DNA of 64,000 nucleotides from Actinosynnema sp. ALI-1.44. Its GTDB lineage: Bacteria > Actinomycetota > Actinomycetes > Mycobacteriales > Pseudonocardiaceae. The notes below the pieces were generated by a model, which saw nothing but the letters and a program-made list of their open reading frames with translations, did not search any database and was not told the DNA's origin. The stretch covers positions 532,096 through 596,095 of the forward strand of contig NZ_MTQO01000050.1 of NCBI RefSeq assembly GCF_001984155.1, written 5' to 3'. This document shows, piece by piece, positions 30,703 through 38,811 of the stretch (its first letter is position 1; every line of letters starts with the position of its first letter). Position numbers and translations under genes: made by a program.

Positions 30703-31367
30703 CCGACGTCGCAAAACTCACGGTCGGGGTGTTCGGCGGGACCGGGCCGCAGGGGCGTGGCCTCGCGCTGCGCTGGGCCAAGGCCGGACTCAAGGTGATC
30801 ATCGGCTCGCGCAAGCAGGAGCGCGCCGAGGAAACCGCGGCCGAGCTGCGGACGCTCGCGGGCGTCGAGCACATCACCGGCCTCGACAACCTCGAGACCG
30901 CCCAGCAGGCCGATGTCGTACTCGTCGCCGTGCCGTGGGAGGGCCACAAGCCGCTGCTGGAGTCCCTGCGGGAGGCGCTGGCGGGCAAGATCGTGATCGA
31001 CTGCGTGAACCCGCTCGGCTTCGACAAGCAGGGCCCGTTCGCGCTGCCGGTCGAGGAGGGCAGCGCCGCGCAGCAGGCGCTCGCGATGCTCCCCGAGTCA
31101 CGCGTGACCGCCGGGTTCCACCACGTTTCCGCGGTGGCCCTGGAAGATCTCTCGGTGTCCGAGATGGACAGCGACGTGCTCGTCCTCGGCGACGACCGCG
31201 AGGCCACGGACATCGTGCGCGCGCTGGCCGAGACCATCCCGGGCTTCCGTGGCATCTACGGCGGCCGTCTGCGCAACGCGCACCAGGTCGAGGCGTTCAC
31301 CGCCAACCTGATCGCCATCAACCGCCGCTACAAGGCCCATGCCGGTATCCGGATCACCGACGTTTGA
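30699..31367 (+). CDS. npdG: NADPH:coenzyme F420 oxidoreductase (NpdG/Fno)
   Basis: A 222-residue enzyme that reduces or oxidises coenzyme F420 with NADP(H). Family features are TVGVFGGTGPQGRGLALRWA (dinucleotide motif), IIGSRKQERAEETAAEL (the SR that binds the NADPH phosphate), DVVLVAVPWEGH, IVIDCVNPLGFDKQGPF and the C-terminal IYGGRLRNAHQVEAFTANL. All are intact, unlike the remnant at 16149-16496. It is coupled to the RNB gene by GTGA and overlaps the next gene by 29 bases. Confidence 0.92.
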   Translation: MTDVAKLTVGVFGGTGPQGRGLALRWAKAGLKVIIGSRKQERAEETAAELRTLAGVEHITGLDNLETAQQADVVLVAVPWEGHKPLLESLREALAGKIVIDCVNPLGFDKQGPFALPVEEGSAAQQALAMLPESRVTAGFHHVSAVALEDLSVSEMDSDVLVLGDDREATDIVRALAETIPGFRGIYGGRLRNAHQVEAFTANLIAINRRYKAHAGIRITDV

Positions 31368-32094
31368 CGACCTCGGCGAACCCGTGCCGGTCACGTCACC
31401 GGCACGGGTCGTCAGCCTGGTCCCGTCGTTGACCGAGGCCATCGAGGTCAGCGCGCCCGGCATGATCGCAGGGGCGACGGACTACTGCACGCACCCGCCG
31501 GAGCTCGACGTCCCCAGGGTCGGCGGGTCGAAGTACCCGGACGTCGAAGCCGTGCTCGACCTCCGGCCGGACCTCGTGGTCGCCAACGCGGAGGAGAACC
31601 GGCCGCAGGACGTCGAACAGCTGCGGGCCAACGGCGTCGCGGTCTGGGTCACCTCGGCGGCCGTGACCGTCCCCGACGGCCTCGGTTCAGTCCGGCGCCT
31701 GCTCACCCAGGGACTGGGCCTGACCGAGCCGGGCTGGCTGGGCGAGGCCGAGCACCTGTGGTCGCACACGATCCCGGTGCACTCGACGGCGATCATCCCA
31801 GTGTGGCGGCGGCCGTGGGTGGTGATCGGCAGGGACACGTTCGCCGGTGACGTGCTGCTCCGGCTGGGCGTGGCCAATGTGTACGCCGAGCACGAGGAGC
31901 GGTACCCGCGGCCGAAGCTGGACGAGCTGCAGGCGCGGGACGCCGACCTGGTGGTGCTGCCGGACGAGCCGTACCTGTTCACCGACACCGACGGGCCGGA
32001 GGCGTTCCCCGGCAAGAGGTACAAGCTGGTCAACGGCAGGCACCTGACCTGGTGCGGCCCGTCGCTTGTGGACGCTCACGCCTCCTTGCGCTGA
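31339..32094 (+). CDS. Cytosolic BtuF/helical-backbone metal-receptor-like protein
   Basis: A 251-residue protein of the periplasmic-binding fold class III (BtuF/FecB-like): ARVVSLVPSLTEAI, VGGSKYPDVEAVLDLRPDLVVA, VIPVWRRPWVVIGRDTF-like IIPVWRRPWVVIGRDTFAGD and VVLPDEPYLFT. It lacks a signal peptide or lipobox, and no permease lies nearby, so it is not a standard ABC transporter part. Homologues in actinobacteria are found without transporters and are of unknown ligand. The start lies within the end of npdG. Confidence 0.8.
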   Translation: MPVSGSPTFDDLGEPVPVTSPARVVSLVPSLTEAIEVSAPGMIAGATDYCTHPPELDVPRVGGSKYPDVEAVLDLRPDLVVANAEENRPQDVEQLRANGVAVWVTSAAVTVPDGLGSVRRLLTQGLGLTEPGWLGEAEHLWSHTIPVHSTAIIPVWRRPWVVIGRDTFAGDVLLRLGVANVYAEHEERYPRPKLDELQARDADLVVLPDEPYLFTDTDGPEAFPGKRYKLVNGRHLTWCGPSLVDAHASLR

Positions 32095-33032
32095 GCGAAC
32101 CTGTCGGTCGCGGCGAGCAGTTGCTGCGCGATGCCGGGGTCGGCGACCGCGTGCCCGGCCCCGTTGAGCACGTGCCCTTCGCACTCGGGCCATGACGTGG
32201 CCAGCTCGTACGCGGTGGTCATGGGCGTGACGATGTCGTAGCGCCCGTTGACGACCACGCCCGGGATGCCCGTGAGCTTCCCGACGTCCCTGATCAGCTG
32301 GCCTTCCTCCAGCCAGCCCTTGTTGACGAAGTAGTGCAACGCGATCCGGGCGAACGCGACCGCGAACTTCTCCTCGCCGTAGGAGGCCACCAGGCTGGTC
32401 TGGGTGGACGCGGTCGCGCCTTCCCAGATGCTCCAGGCCATCGCGGCCTTGCGGCTCAGCTCGGGGTCGTCACCGAACACCAGCCGGTGGTACGCCGTCA
32501 CCGCGTCCTCACCCTCGGGCACGAACGCGGTGAACTTCGCCCACTCGTCCGGGAAGATGTGCCCGGCGCCGCCGCCGTACAGCCAGTCCAGTTCGGACTG
32601 TCGCAGCGTGAACACGCCCCGCAGGATCATCCCGCTGACCCGGGACGGGTGCGTCTGCCCGTAGGCGAGCGCGAGCGTCACACCCCACGAGCCGCCGAAC
32701 AGCAGCCACTTGTCGATGCCGAGGTGCTCACGCAGCTTCTCCATGTCGTCGACCAGGTGCCAGGTGGTGTTGGTCGCCAGGTCGTGCTCGGGTGAGCTCA
32801 CGTGCGGTGTGCTCTTGCCGGATCCCCGCTGGTCGAACAGGACGATCCGGTACGCCTCGGGGTCGAAGTGCTGCCGTTGCTTCGGATTGGTCCCCGACCC
32901 CGGGCCGCCGTGCAGGACAACGGCCGGTATGCCGTCCGGATTGCCACTGACTTCCCAGTACACCAGGTGGCCGTCACCGACATCGAGCATGCCTGAGTCG
33001 TACGGCGAGATTTCCGGATAGAACACGCGCAT
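32076..33032 (-). CDS. pip: Proline iminopeptidase
   Basis: A 318-residue alpha/beta hydrolase of peptidase family S33, which removes N-terminal proline from peptides in the cytosol. It shows HGGPGSGTNPKQRQHFDPE (oxyanion loop), VLFDQRGSGKSTPH, LLFGGSWGVTLALAYGQTHP with the nucleophile Ser in GGSWG, VVNGRYDIVTPM for the Asp, and GAGHAVADPG for the His. Length fits the family. ATG 33032 is preferred; the longer frame to 33107 runs through the hairpin repeat. It is convergent with the upstream gene by a 19-base overlap. Confidence 0.92.
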   Translation of the reverse strand: MRVFYPEISPYDSGMLDVGDGHLVYWEVSGNPDGIPAVVLHGGPGSGTNPKQRQHFDPEAYRIVLFDQRGSGKSTPHVSSPEHDLATNTTWHLVDDMEKLREHLGIDKWLLFGGSWGVTLALAYGQTHPSRVSGMILRGVFTLRQSELDWLYGGGAGHIFPDEWAKFTAFVPEGEDAVTAYHRLVFGDDPELSRKAAMAWSIWEGATASTQTSLVASYGEEKFAVAFARIALHYFVNKGWLEEGQLIRDVGKLTGIPGVVVNGRYDIVTPMTTAYELATSWPECEGHVLNGAGHAVADPGIAQQLLAATDRFAQRKEA

Positions 33033-33061
33033 ACGGACACTCTTCCGCACCGAACTGCTGT

Positions 33062-33114
33062 GCAACCAATGTGGCCTTCGTTGCGCGAAACGCAACAAAG
33101 GCCACATTGGTTGC
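33062..33114. repeat. Palindromic repeat pair A (hairpin)
   Basis: A 24-base arm at 33062-33085 is mirrored at 33091-33114 with one mismatch, around the 5-base loop CGAAA. Each arm is a copy of the 23-base unit that begins GCAACGAAGGCC and ends ACATTGGTTGC. The same unit recurs at 38728-38780 and 49858-49910. It lies between the panB stop and the pip start on the minus strand. Confidence 0.92.
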
Positions 33115-33977
33115 TAATGAAAGGTGTGTTCTGGGCCGGGGAACTGGCGGTCCTTGACCTCGGCGGCGAACTGCTGCACGGCGCCGGACAGGATCCCGGC
33201 CATGTCGGCGTAGCGCTTGACGAACCGCGGCGCTTTCCCGGTCCGCAGGCCGGCCATGTCCTGCCAGACGAGGACCTGCGCGTCGCAGTCCGGGCCCGCG
33301 CCGATGCCGATGGTGGGAATCCGCAGCTCGTGCGTGACCCGCTTGGCGGCCTCGCCGGGCACCATTTCCATCACCACCGCGAACGCCCCCGCGTTCTGCA
33401 GCGCGAGCGCGTCCGCGACCAAGGCGTCGGCCGCGTCGCCACGGCCCTGCACGCGGTAACCACCGAGGTTGTGTTCGCTCTGCGGGGTGAAACCGATGTG
33501 TCCCATCACGGGGACACCGGCCGCTGTCAGCGCTTCGACGTGCGGGGCGAAGTGCGCCCCACCCTCCAGCTTCACGGCGTGCGCGCGGCCTTCCTTCATG
33601 AACCGGACGGCCGTTTCCAGGGCCTGCGCCGGGGAGATCTGGTACGAGCCGAACGGCAGGTCGGCGACGACCAGTGCCCGCTTGGCCGAGCGCGTCACGG
33701 CGCGGACCAGCGGAACGAGTTCATCGACCGTCACGGGCAATGACGTGTCGTAGCCGTACACGTTGTTGGACGCGGAATCGCCGACGAGCAGGACCGGGAT
33801 ACCGGCCTCGTCGAACAGCGCGGCCGTGTACATGTCGTACGCGGTGAGCATGGGCCACGGCTCGCCGCGGTCCTTCATCTCCTGCAGGTGATGGATGCGT
33901 ACGCGCTTCGGTGTCGCCGCAGCGGTACTCGAACCCTGGGCGCCAGATCCGTAGGGGGATGTGAGCTCAGAAGACAT
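33114..33977 (-). CDS. panB: 3-methyl-2-oxobutanoate hydroxymethyltransferase
   Basis: A 287-residue TIM-barrel enzyme, first step of pantothenate synthesis (ketopantoate from 2-oxoisovalerate and 5,10-methylene-THF). Signature segments are [84 protein letters not shown] and [21 protein letters not shown]. The N-terminal 30 residues are a loose extension as in other actinobacteria. ATG 33977 follows GAAAGGA. M. tuberculosis panB (Rv2225) is in the same syntenic block. Its stop shares a base with the repeat hairpin. Confidence 0.95.
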   Translation of the reverse strand: MSSELTSPYGSGAQGSSTAAATPKRVRIHHLQEMKDRGEPWPMLTAYDMYTAALFDEAGIPVLLVGDSASNNVYGYDTSLPVTVDELVPLVRAVTRSAKRALVVADLPFGSYQISPAQALETAVRFMKEGRAHAVKLEGGAHFAPHVEALTAAGVPVMGHIGFTPQSEHNLGGYRVQGRGDAADALVADALALQNAGAFAVVMEMVPGEAAKRVTHELRIPTIGIGAGPDCDAQVLVWQDMAGLRTGKAPRFVKRYADMAGILSGAVQQFAAEVKDRQFPGPEHTFH

Positions 33978-34108
33978 CGTCGTCCACCGTCCTTTCCTCG
34001 AGGCCCGTGCGGGTCCCCGGGTTGGCTGGGGCTCTACGTCTATGAGCGTGACACCCCCGGCGCCGCTTCGCATGAGGGTGGGAGCAGTGTCACAGGTTCA
34101 CAGGGGCC

Positions 34109-37100
34109 ATGATCTGGGGTGTGGGCAAGCACAGAGCAGCAGGCATCGTCGCGTCGATTGTGCAGGTCGGTGCCTTCCTGTCGCTGTTTTTCGTCCTGAC
34201 CGACGTCGACAGCGAGTTCCGCTTCCTCGTGGGTTTCGTCGCGTGGATGCTGGGCCTGCCGGTCGACGAGAACCTCTTCATCTCGGTCGTGCTGCTGGTG
34301 CTCGGCGCGGCGTTGCGGCGCCGGAAACGCGCCGCGTTGTGGACGCTGGTCGTGTTCGAGGTGGGGTCGATCCTGACCGACCTGGTCTACCTGCTCACCT
34401 TCGAGGTGGACCCGGACGTCGGCATCGAGGCGGACGAGCTGACGATCCTGCTGGTCAGCGCGATCGCGATCGAGCTGGTGATCATCCTGGTCCTGCTCAG
34501 GCTGCGGCCGTCGTTCCCCGCGCAGATCGCGCCCGGCGCGGTGCGCAGGTCCGTGGTCATCCTGCTCGCCGGGCTGGCCGCGGTCACCGTCGCCGGGTGG
34601 ATCCTCACCGGCCCGTTCCCCGGCAGCCTGCGGGAGGTCTGGGAGAAGCTGGTCTGGGCGGGCAACCACGCCACCGGTGAGCTGCTGCAACTGCGTCCGC
34701 TGGGGATCGGCCGCGGGCCCGGCTGGCTGGGCACCCTGCTGGACGTCCTGGGCGCGCTTGTCGCCGTCGTCGCGGTGTACATGTTCTTCCGTGGCGTGCG
34801 CAGCATGCGGCACCTCGCGCCGGAGGAGGAGCTCAAGGTCAGGCAGTTGCTGGCGGAGCACGGCGAACGTGACTCGCTCGGCTACTTCGCCACCCGGCGT
34901 GACAAGAGCGTGGTGTTCTCGCCGAACGGCCGCGCGGCGGTGACGTATCGCGTTCTGGGCGGTGTGAGTATCGCCAGCGGCGACCCGGTCGGTGATCCCG
35001 AGGCATGGCGTCAGGCTGTCGACGAGTGGCTGGCTGAGGCTCATCGCTACGGCTGGGCGTCTGGTGTGCTCGGCGCCAGCGAGGACGGCGCGAAGGTCTA
35101 CACGTCGGCGGGTCTCAAGGCGCTCGAGATCGGTGACGAGGCCGTTTTGGACGTTCGGCAGTTCACGTTGTCCGGTCCGGAGCGCAGGTCCGTGCGGCAG
35201 GCCGTGAACAGGATCGAGCGCGCCGGGTACACGTGCACGGTCCGCCGCCACGCCGAGATCCCCGGGCCGGAGATGGACACGTTGCGCAGCGCCGCACAGC
35301 ACTGGCGTGGCGCGCAGACCGAGCGCGGGTTCTCCATGGCGCTCGGGCGGCTCGGTGACGCGTCCGACGGCCGGTGCGTCATGGTGGAGGCGTACGACCT
35401 GGCGGGCAGGTTGCGCGGGTTGTTGTCGTTCGTGCCGTGGGGCAGGCGTGGCCTGTCGCTCGACCTCATGCGACGCGATCGTGACGCGGGCAACGGGCTC
35501 AACGAGTTCATGCTCAACGCGGTCATCGAGGCGAGCGGAAAGCTCGGCGCACAGCGGATCTCGCTGAACTTCGCGATGTTCCGCGCGGTGTTCGAAGGCG
35601 GCGAACGGATCGGCGCCGGGCCGGTGCTGCGGGCGTGGCGGGCGATCCTCAGCGTGTTCTCCCGGTTCCTCCAACTGGAGTCGCTGTACCGGTCCAACGC
35701 GAAGTACGGCCCCGACTGGGAACCGCGTTTCCTGTGCTACTCGCGGACCAGGCGGTTGCCGAAAGTGGGCATCGTCGCGGGCGCGCTGGAAGGTTTTCTG
35801 CCGACGCTGCAACGCCGCACCGGGCTGCGTGCCGAACCGGCGGGCGAGGACTTCGTGCGGGAGGTCCGTGCGATCGACGAGTCGGCGGCCGCGGCCAAGC
35901 CGAGGCAGGCGCGGCGGCCGGAGCAGGTCAGGGTCCGGATCGCGAAGCTGGAACGGCTCCGCGAAGCCGGATACGACCCGTACCCGCCCGGATTCGACCG
36001 GGACACCGGGCTCGCCGCGGTCGTCGAACGGTTTCCCGCGCTGCCGCCGGACACCCGCACCGGCGAGCACGTGCGGGTCGCGGGACGGGTGGTGGCCAGC
36101 CGCGACCTCGGCGGCCTGTGTTTCGTCCGGCTGCGCGACTTCGGCGGGGAACTGCAGGTCATGCTGACCGGGCCGGCCCTGCACGACTGGCGTGCGCTGG
36201 TCGACCTCGGGGACCACGTGGGCGTCGGCGGCGAGGTGGTGACGTCGAAACGCGGCGAGCTGTCCGTGCTCGCCGAGGAGTGGACGGTCACCGCGAAGTG
36301 CCTGCACCCGTTGCCGGACAAGCGCAAAGGCCTGTCCGACCCGGAGACGAGGGTCCGTCAGCGGTATCTGGACCTCGTGGTCAACCCCGAGTCGACGGCC
36401 ATGCTCAAGCTGCGTTCCACAGTGGTCAGGGCGTTGCGGGAGACGTTGCACGACAAGGACTTCCTCGAAGTCGAGACGCCGATGTTGCAGACCGTGCACG
36501 GCGGCGCGAACGCGCGCCCGTTCGTGACCCACATCAACGCGTACGACATGCGGATGTATCTGCGGATCGCGCCGGAGCTGTACTTGAAGCGCCTGTGTGT
36601 CGCGGGGGTCGAGCGGGTTTTCGAACTGAACCGGAACTTCCGCAACGAAGGCGTCGACGCCAGTCACAATCCCGAGTTCACGATGTTGGAGGCCTATCAG
36701 GCCTACGCGGACTACAGCACGATGCGAGTGCTGACTCAGAAACTCGTGCAGCAGGCGGCGCGTGCCGCCTACGGCGCGGAGATCGCGCGGCGCGGTGACG
36801 AGGAATTCGACATCTCCGGCGATTGGCCGGTCGTCAGCGTGCACCAGGCCGTGTCCGGGGCGCTGGGTGCGGAAATCACCCCGGACACACCGGTACGCGA
36901 ACTGAAAGGCCTGCTCGCGAAAGCGGGAATCGTGCTCGACGACGAACTCGGCCACGGTCACCTGGTCCAGAAGGCCTACGAATACCTGGTGGAGGGCAAC
37001 ACGGTCGAGCCGACCTTCTACACCGATTTCCCGACCGCGACATCCCCGCTGACCAGGCAACACCGGGTCGAACAGCGAGTCGCCGAGCGCTGGGACCTCG

Positions 37101-37363
37101 TCGCGTTCGGCAGCGAGGTCGGGACCGCGTACACCGAGCTGACCGATCCGATCGAACAACGCAGGCGGCTGGAGGCCCAGTCGCTGCGGGCGGCCAGCGG
37201 GGACGTCGAAGCGATGGAACTCGACGAGGATTTCCTGCGCGCGCTGGAACACGGCATGCCGCCGACCGGTGGGATGGGTCTCGGTGTGGACCGGCTGCTG
37301 ATGATGTTGACCGGAGCGTCGATCCGGCAGACGGTTCTTTTCCCCTTCGCTCGTCCCCGTTGA
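34109..37363 (+). CDS. lysX: Bifunctional lysyl-tRNA synthetase / lysylphosphatidylglycerol synthase LysX
   Basis: A 1084-residue membrane enzyme. Residues 1-235 hold several membrane helices (IVASIVQVGAFLSLFFVL and later ones). Residues about 240-560 are a DUF2156/MprF catalytic domain (SLGYFATRRDKSVVFSPNGR; RGLLSFVPWGRRGLSLDLMR). Residues about 610-740 form an OB fold (GEHVRVAGRVVASRDLGGLC). Residues about 755-1084 are a class II aaRS with motif 2 FELNRNFRNEGVDASHNPEF and motif 3 GMGLGVDRLLMML. It charges tRNA with lysine and passes it to phosphatidylglycerol, which lowers membrane charge and protects against cationic peptides. It is divergent from panB. Confidence 0.96.
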   Translation: MIWGVGKHRAAGIVASIVQVGAFLSLFFVLTDVDSEFRFLVGFVAWMLGLPVDENLFISVVLLVLGAALRRRKRAALWTLVVFEVGSILTDLVYLLTFEVDPDVGIEADELTILLVSAIAIELVIILVLLRLRPSFPAQIAPGAVRRSVVILLAGLAAVTVAGWILTGPFPGSLREVWEKLVWAGNHATGELLQLRPLGIGRGPGWLGTLLDVLGALVAVVAVYMFFRGVRSMRHLAPEEELKVRQLLAEHGERDSLGYFATRRDKSVVFSPNGRAAVTYRVLGGVSIASGDPVGDPEAWRQAVDEWLAEAHRYGWASGVLGASEDGAKVYTSAGLKALEIGDEAVLDVRQFTLSGPERRSVRQAVNRIERAGYTCTVRRHAEIPGPEMDTLRSAAQHWRGAQTERGFSMALGRLGDASDGRCVMVEAYDLAGRLRGLLSFVPWGRRGLSLDLMRRDRDAGNGLNEFMLNAVIEASGKLGAQRISLNFAMFRAVFEGGERIGAGPVLRAWRAILSVFSRFLQLESLYRSNAKYGPDWEPRFLCYSRTRRLPKVGIVAGALEGFLPTLQRRTGLRAEPAGEDFVREVRAIDESAAAAKPRQARRPEQVRVRIAKLERLREAGYDPYPPGFDRDTGLAAVVERFPALPPDTRTGEHVRVAGRVVASRDLGGLCFVRLRDFGGELQVMLTGPALHDWRALVDLGDHVGVGGEVVTSKRGELSVLAEEWTVTAKCLHPLPDKRKGLSDPETRVRQRYLDLVVNPESTAMLKLRSTVVRALRETLHDKDFLEVETPMLQTVHGGANARPFVTHINAYDMRMYLRIAPELYLKRLCVAGVERVFELNRNFRNEGVDASHNPEFTMLEAYQAYADYSTMRVLTQKLVQQAARAAYGAEIARRGDEEFDISGDWPVVSVHQAVSGALGAEITPDTPVRELKGLLAKAGIVLDDELGHGHLVQKAYEYLVEGNTVEPTFYTDFPTATSPLTRQHRVEQRVAERWDLVAFGSEVGTAYTELTDPIEQRRRLEAQSLRAASGDVEAMELDEDFLRALEHGMPPTGGMGLGVDRLLMMLTGASIRQTVLFPFARPR

Positions 37364-37391
37364 GTTGTTCCCGTACGGCTGCTTGACTGTT

Positions 37392-37405
37392 TGGGAGCGC
37401 TCCCA
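37392..37405. promoter_or_regulatory. CebR/LacI-type operator-like palindrome
   Basis: TGGGAGCGCTCCCA is a perfect 14-base palindrome and equals the published Streptomyces CebR (cellobiose repressor) site. TTGACT at 37383-37388 just before it could be a -35 box. No sugar-utilisation gene follows in the window. It may instead be a lysX transcript-end hairpin, but there is no loop, which argues against that. Confidence 0.5.
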
Positions 37406-37630
37406 GAACCCTGCCTCATGATCTCGAATGCCGTCATCACGGCCGCGCGCCAGGTCCCTGGCGATTCCGACGGGTCATGCGGTGTCGGCACGGGAATCCC
37501 GGCCGGTCAGTTTCAGCTCCGCGATCGCGGTTCGACTGATCGACGGGACCTGATGACGGCAATTCAACCGTGGTGGAATCAGGCGCGAGCGCCTACCTTG
37601 GTACGCACAAAAATCCAGGGGGAGGTGCTC

Positions 37631-37690
37631 GTGCCTAGTGCCGACTGGGACGAAAGGCCGGTCCTCCAGGACATCGGAGGCCCGGCATGA
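37631..37690 (+). CDS. 19-codon small ORF before the T7SS-type gene
   Basis: GTG 37631 follows GGGGGAGG (37618-37625) and encodes VPSADWDERPVLQDIGGPA; its stop overlaps the next ATG (ATGA at 37687-37690). A TACCTT -10-like element lies at 37592-37597. The strong ribosome site and the overlap suggest that it is translated and couples initiation of the next gene, but the peptide itself has no known match. Confidence 0.4.
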   Translation: MPSADWDERPVLQDIGGPA

Positions 37691-38697
37691 GTGACGGGTA
37701 TGAGGCCGTTCTCGGCGCGCTCGCGGCACACGCCCGTCAACTCGATGCCGTGGCCGACGAGATCCGCGGGCTCACCGACCAGGCGGCGACGAAACTCTCG
37801 TCCGATTCGCTCGGTGAGATCGGACAGCCGTTCACGGCGTTGGTGGATCAGCTTGTGACAGTGGGAAACCGCGCGGTCGACTCCGGTGCGAAGGCGTTGA
37901 ACGCGATCGCTACCGGTATCGCGCACAGCGGGGAAGCGTTGCCGCAGCCGGAAACGGGACACGGCAGGGCTTTGGAGGCACCGGTGGCTGACAACATCAC
38001 TGCGTTGTCCGCGCCGATGCGGCCGGTGGACGCCTTGTCAGCGGCGGGGCTCGGACAACTGACCGGTCTGGTGGCGCCGCTGCAGTCGGTGCTGGACCGG
38101 ATGGCGGGTGACGCTTCCGGCGTCTACGCGTTCCTCGACGCATGGGTGACGGTGTCCAGTCGGATCACCCAGATCCAGGCGCGCCTGGCACGGGAAGTGA
38201 CGACTGGGACCGCGAGTTGGCGTGGTGAAGCCGCGGACCAGTACCGGATGCGGGCGGACGACATCGACCGGTCGCTGGCGGAGTTCGCGGCCGCGGCACG
38301 CGAGGCGGCCGCGGTCGTGCAACTGGCAGCCGAGGTGGTCGGGCAGAGCCGGGCGGGTGCGAACGACCTGATCACCGACATGGTGCGGCGCCTGATCTCG
38401 TTGGTACGACACCTGATGGCGGTCGAGGGCGGGATGACGGCGACCGTGCTCGCCCAGGCGGGCGACTTGGTCAGCACGTTCGCCAAGCCGGTCGCGAACA
38501 TCGAACGGCAGGCCCAGACCAGCCTGGCCAACGCGGTGAAACCGGTCAACGACCTGATCACCGCGATGGGCACGATCGCCAGGCTCTGGGACAGCTACGC
38601 CCAGGGCGACGGCCCGGCTGCTGGGCGGCAGTTGCGGACCGCGGACCTGCTCGCGCACGAACTGGCCCACGTCATCCAGCGGCGTGAAGGCCGGTAG
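37687..38697 (+). CDS. WXG100/ESX-type secreted protein with C-terminal HExxH motif
   Basis: A 336-residue, Ala-rich, all-helical protein. The N-terminal ~90 residues resemble EspC-like ESX substrates (LAAHARQLDAVADEIRGLTD). Residues about 130-235 form a WXG100-like hairpin with the turn ASWRGEAADQY. The last residues read LRTADLLAHELAHVIQRREG, which contains an HExxH metalloprotease motif of the DUF4157 type (LLAHELxHVxQ), normally found inside a domain of 70-80 residues, yet here the protein ends 9 residues later. It has no neighbouring ESX machinery. A rearrangement may have pasted the motif on; a 23-base duplication begins one base after the stop. Confidence 0.72.
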   Translation: MSDGYEAVLGALAAHARQLDAVADEIRGLTDQAATKLSSDSLGEIGQPFTALVDQLVTVGNRAVDSGAKALNAIATGIAHSGEALPQPETGHGRALEAPVADNITALSAPMRPVDALSAAGLGQLTGLVAPLQSVLDRMAGDASGVYAFLDAWVTVSSRITQIQARLAREVTTGTASWRGEAADQYRMRADDIDRSLAEFAAAAREAAAVVQLAAEVVGQSRAGANDLITDMVRRLISLVRHLMAVEGGMTATVLAQAGDLVSTFAKPVANIERQAQTSLANAVKPVNDLITAMGTIARLWDSYAQGDGPAAGRQLRTADLLAHELAHVIQRREGR

Positions 38698-38811
38698 GGC
38701 CTCAGCCCTCGCGCCAGCCGCCTGGACGCAACGAAGGCCACATTGGTGCCCAACAACGCAACGAAGGCCACATTGGTTGCGCGAGCGCGGCCTCAGCCCT
38801 CGCGCCAGCCG
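38698..38811. repeat. 23-base direct repeats flanking two copies of the interspersed unit (pair B)
   Basis: The sequence from GGCCTCAGCC to CCAGCCG at 38698-38720 is repeated exactly at 38789-38811, where it is the 3' end of nadE. Between them lie two direct copies of the 23-base interspersed unit, at 38728-38750 (end altered to GGTGCC) and 38758-38780 (complete). Here the pair is head-to-tail and not palindromic. Confidence 0.88.

Noticed and set aside
33062..33114. Simple rho-independent terminator of panB
   Set aside because: The stem is unusually long, has no U-tract, and the same unit recurs elsewhere in direct orientation, so it is better described as an interspersed repeat, although it may also stop transcription.
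38728..38780. CRISPR array
   Set aside because: Only two units with a 7-base gap, other pairs are inverted, and there are no spacers or cas genes.
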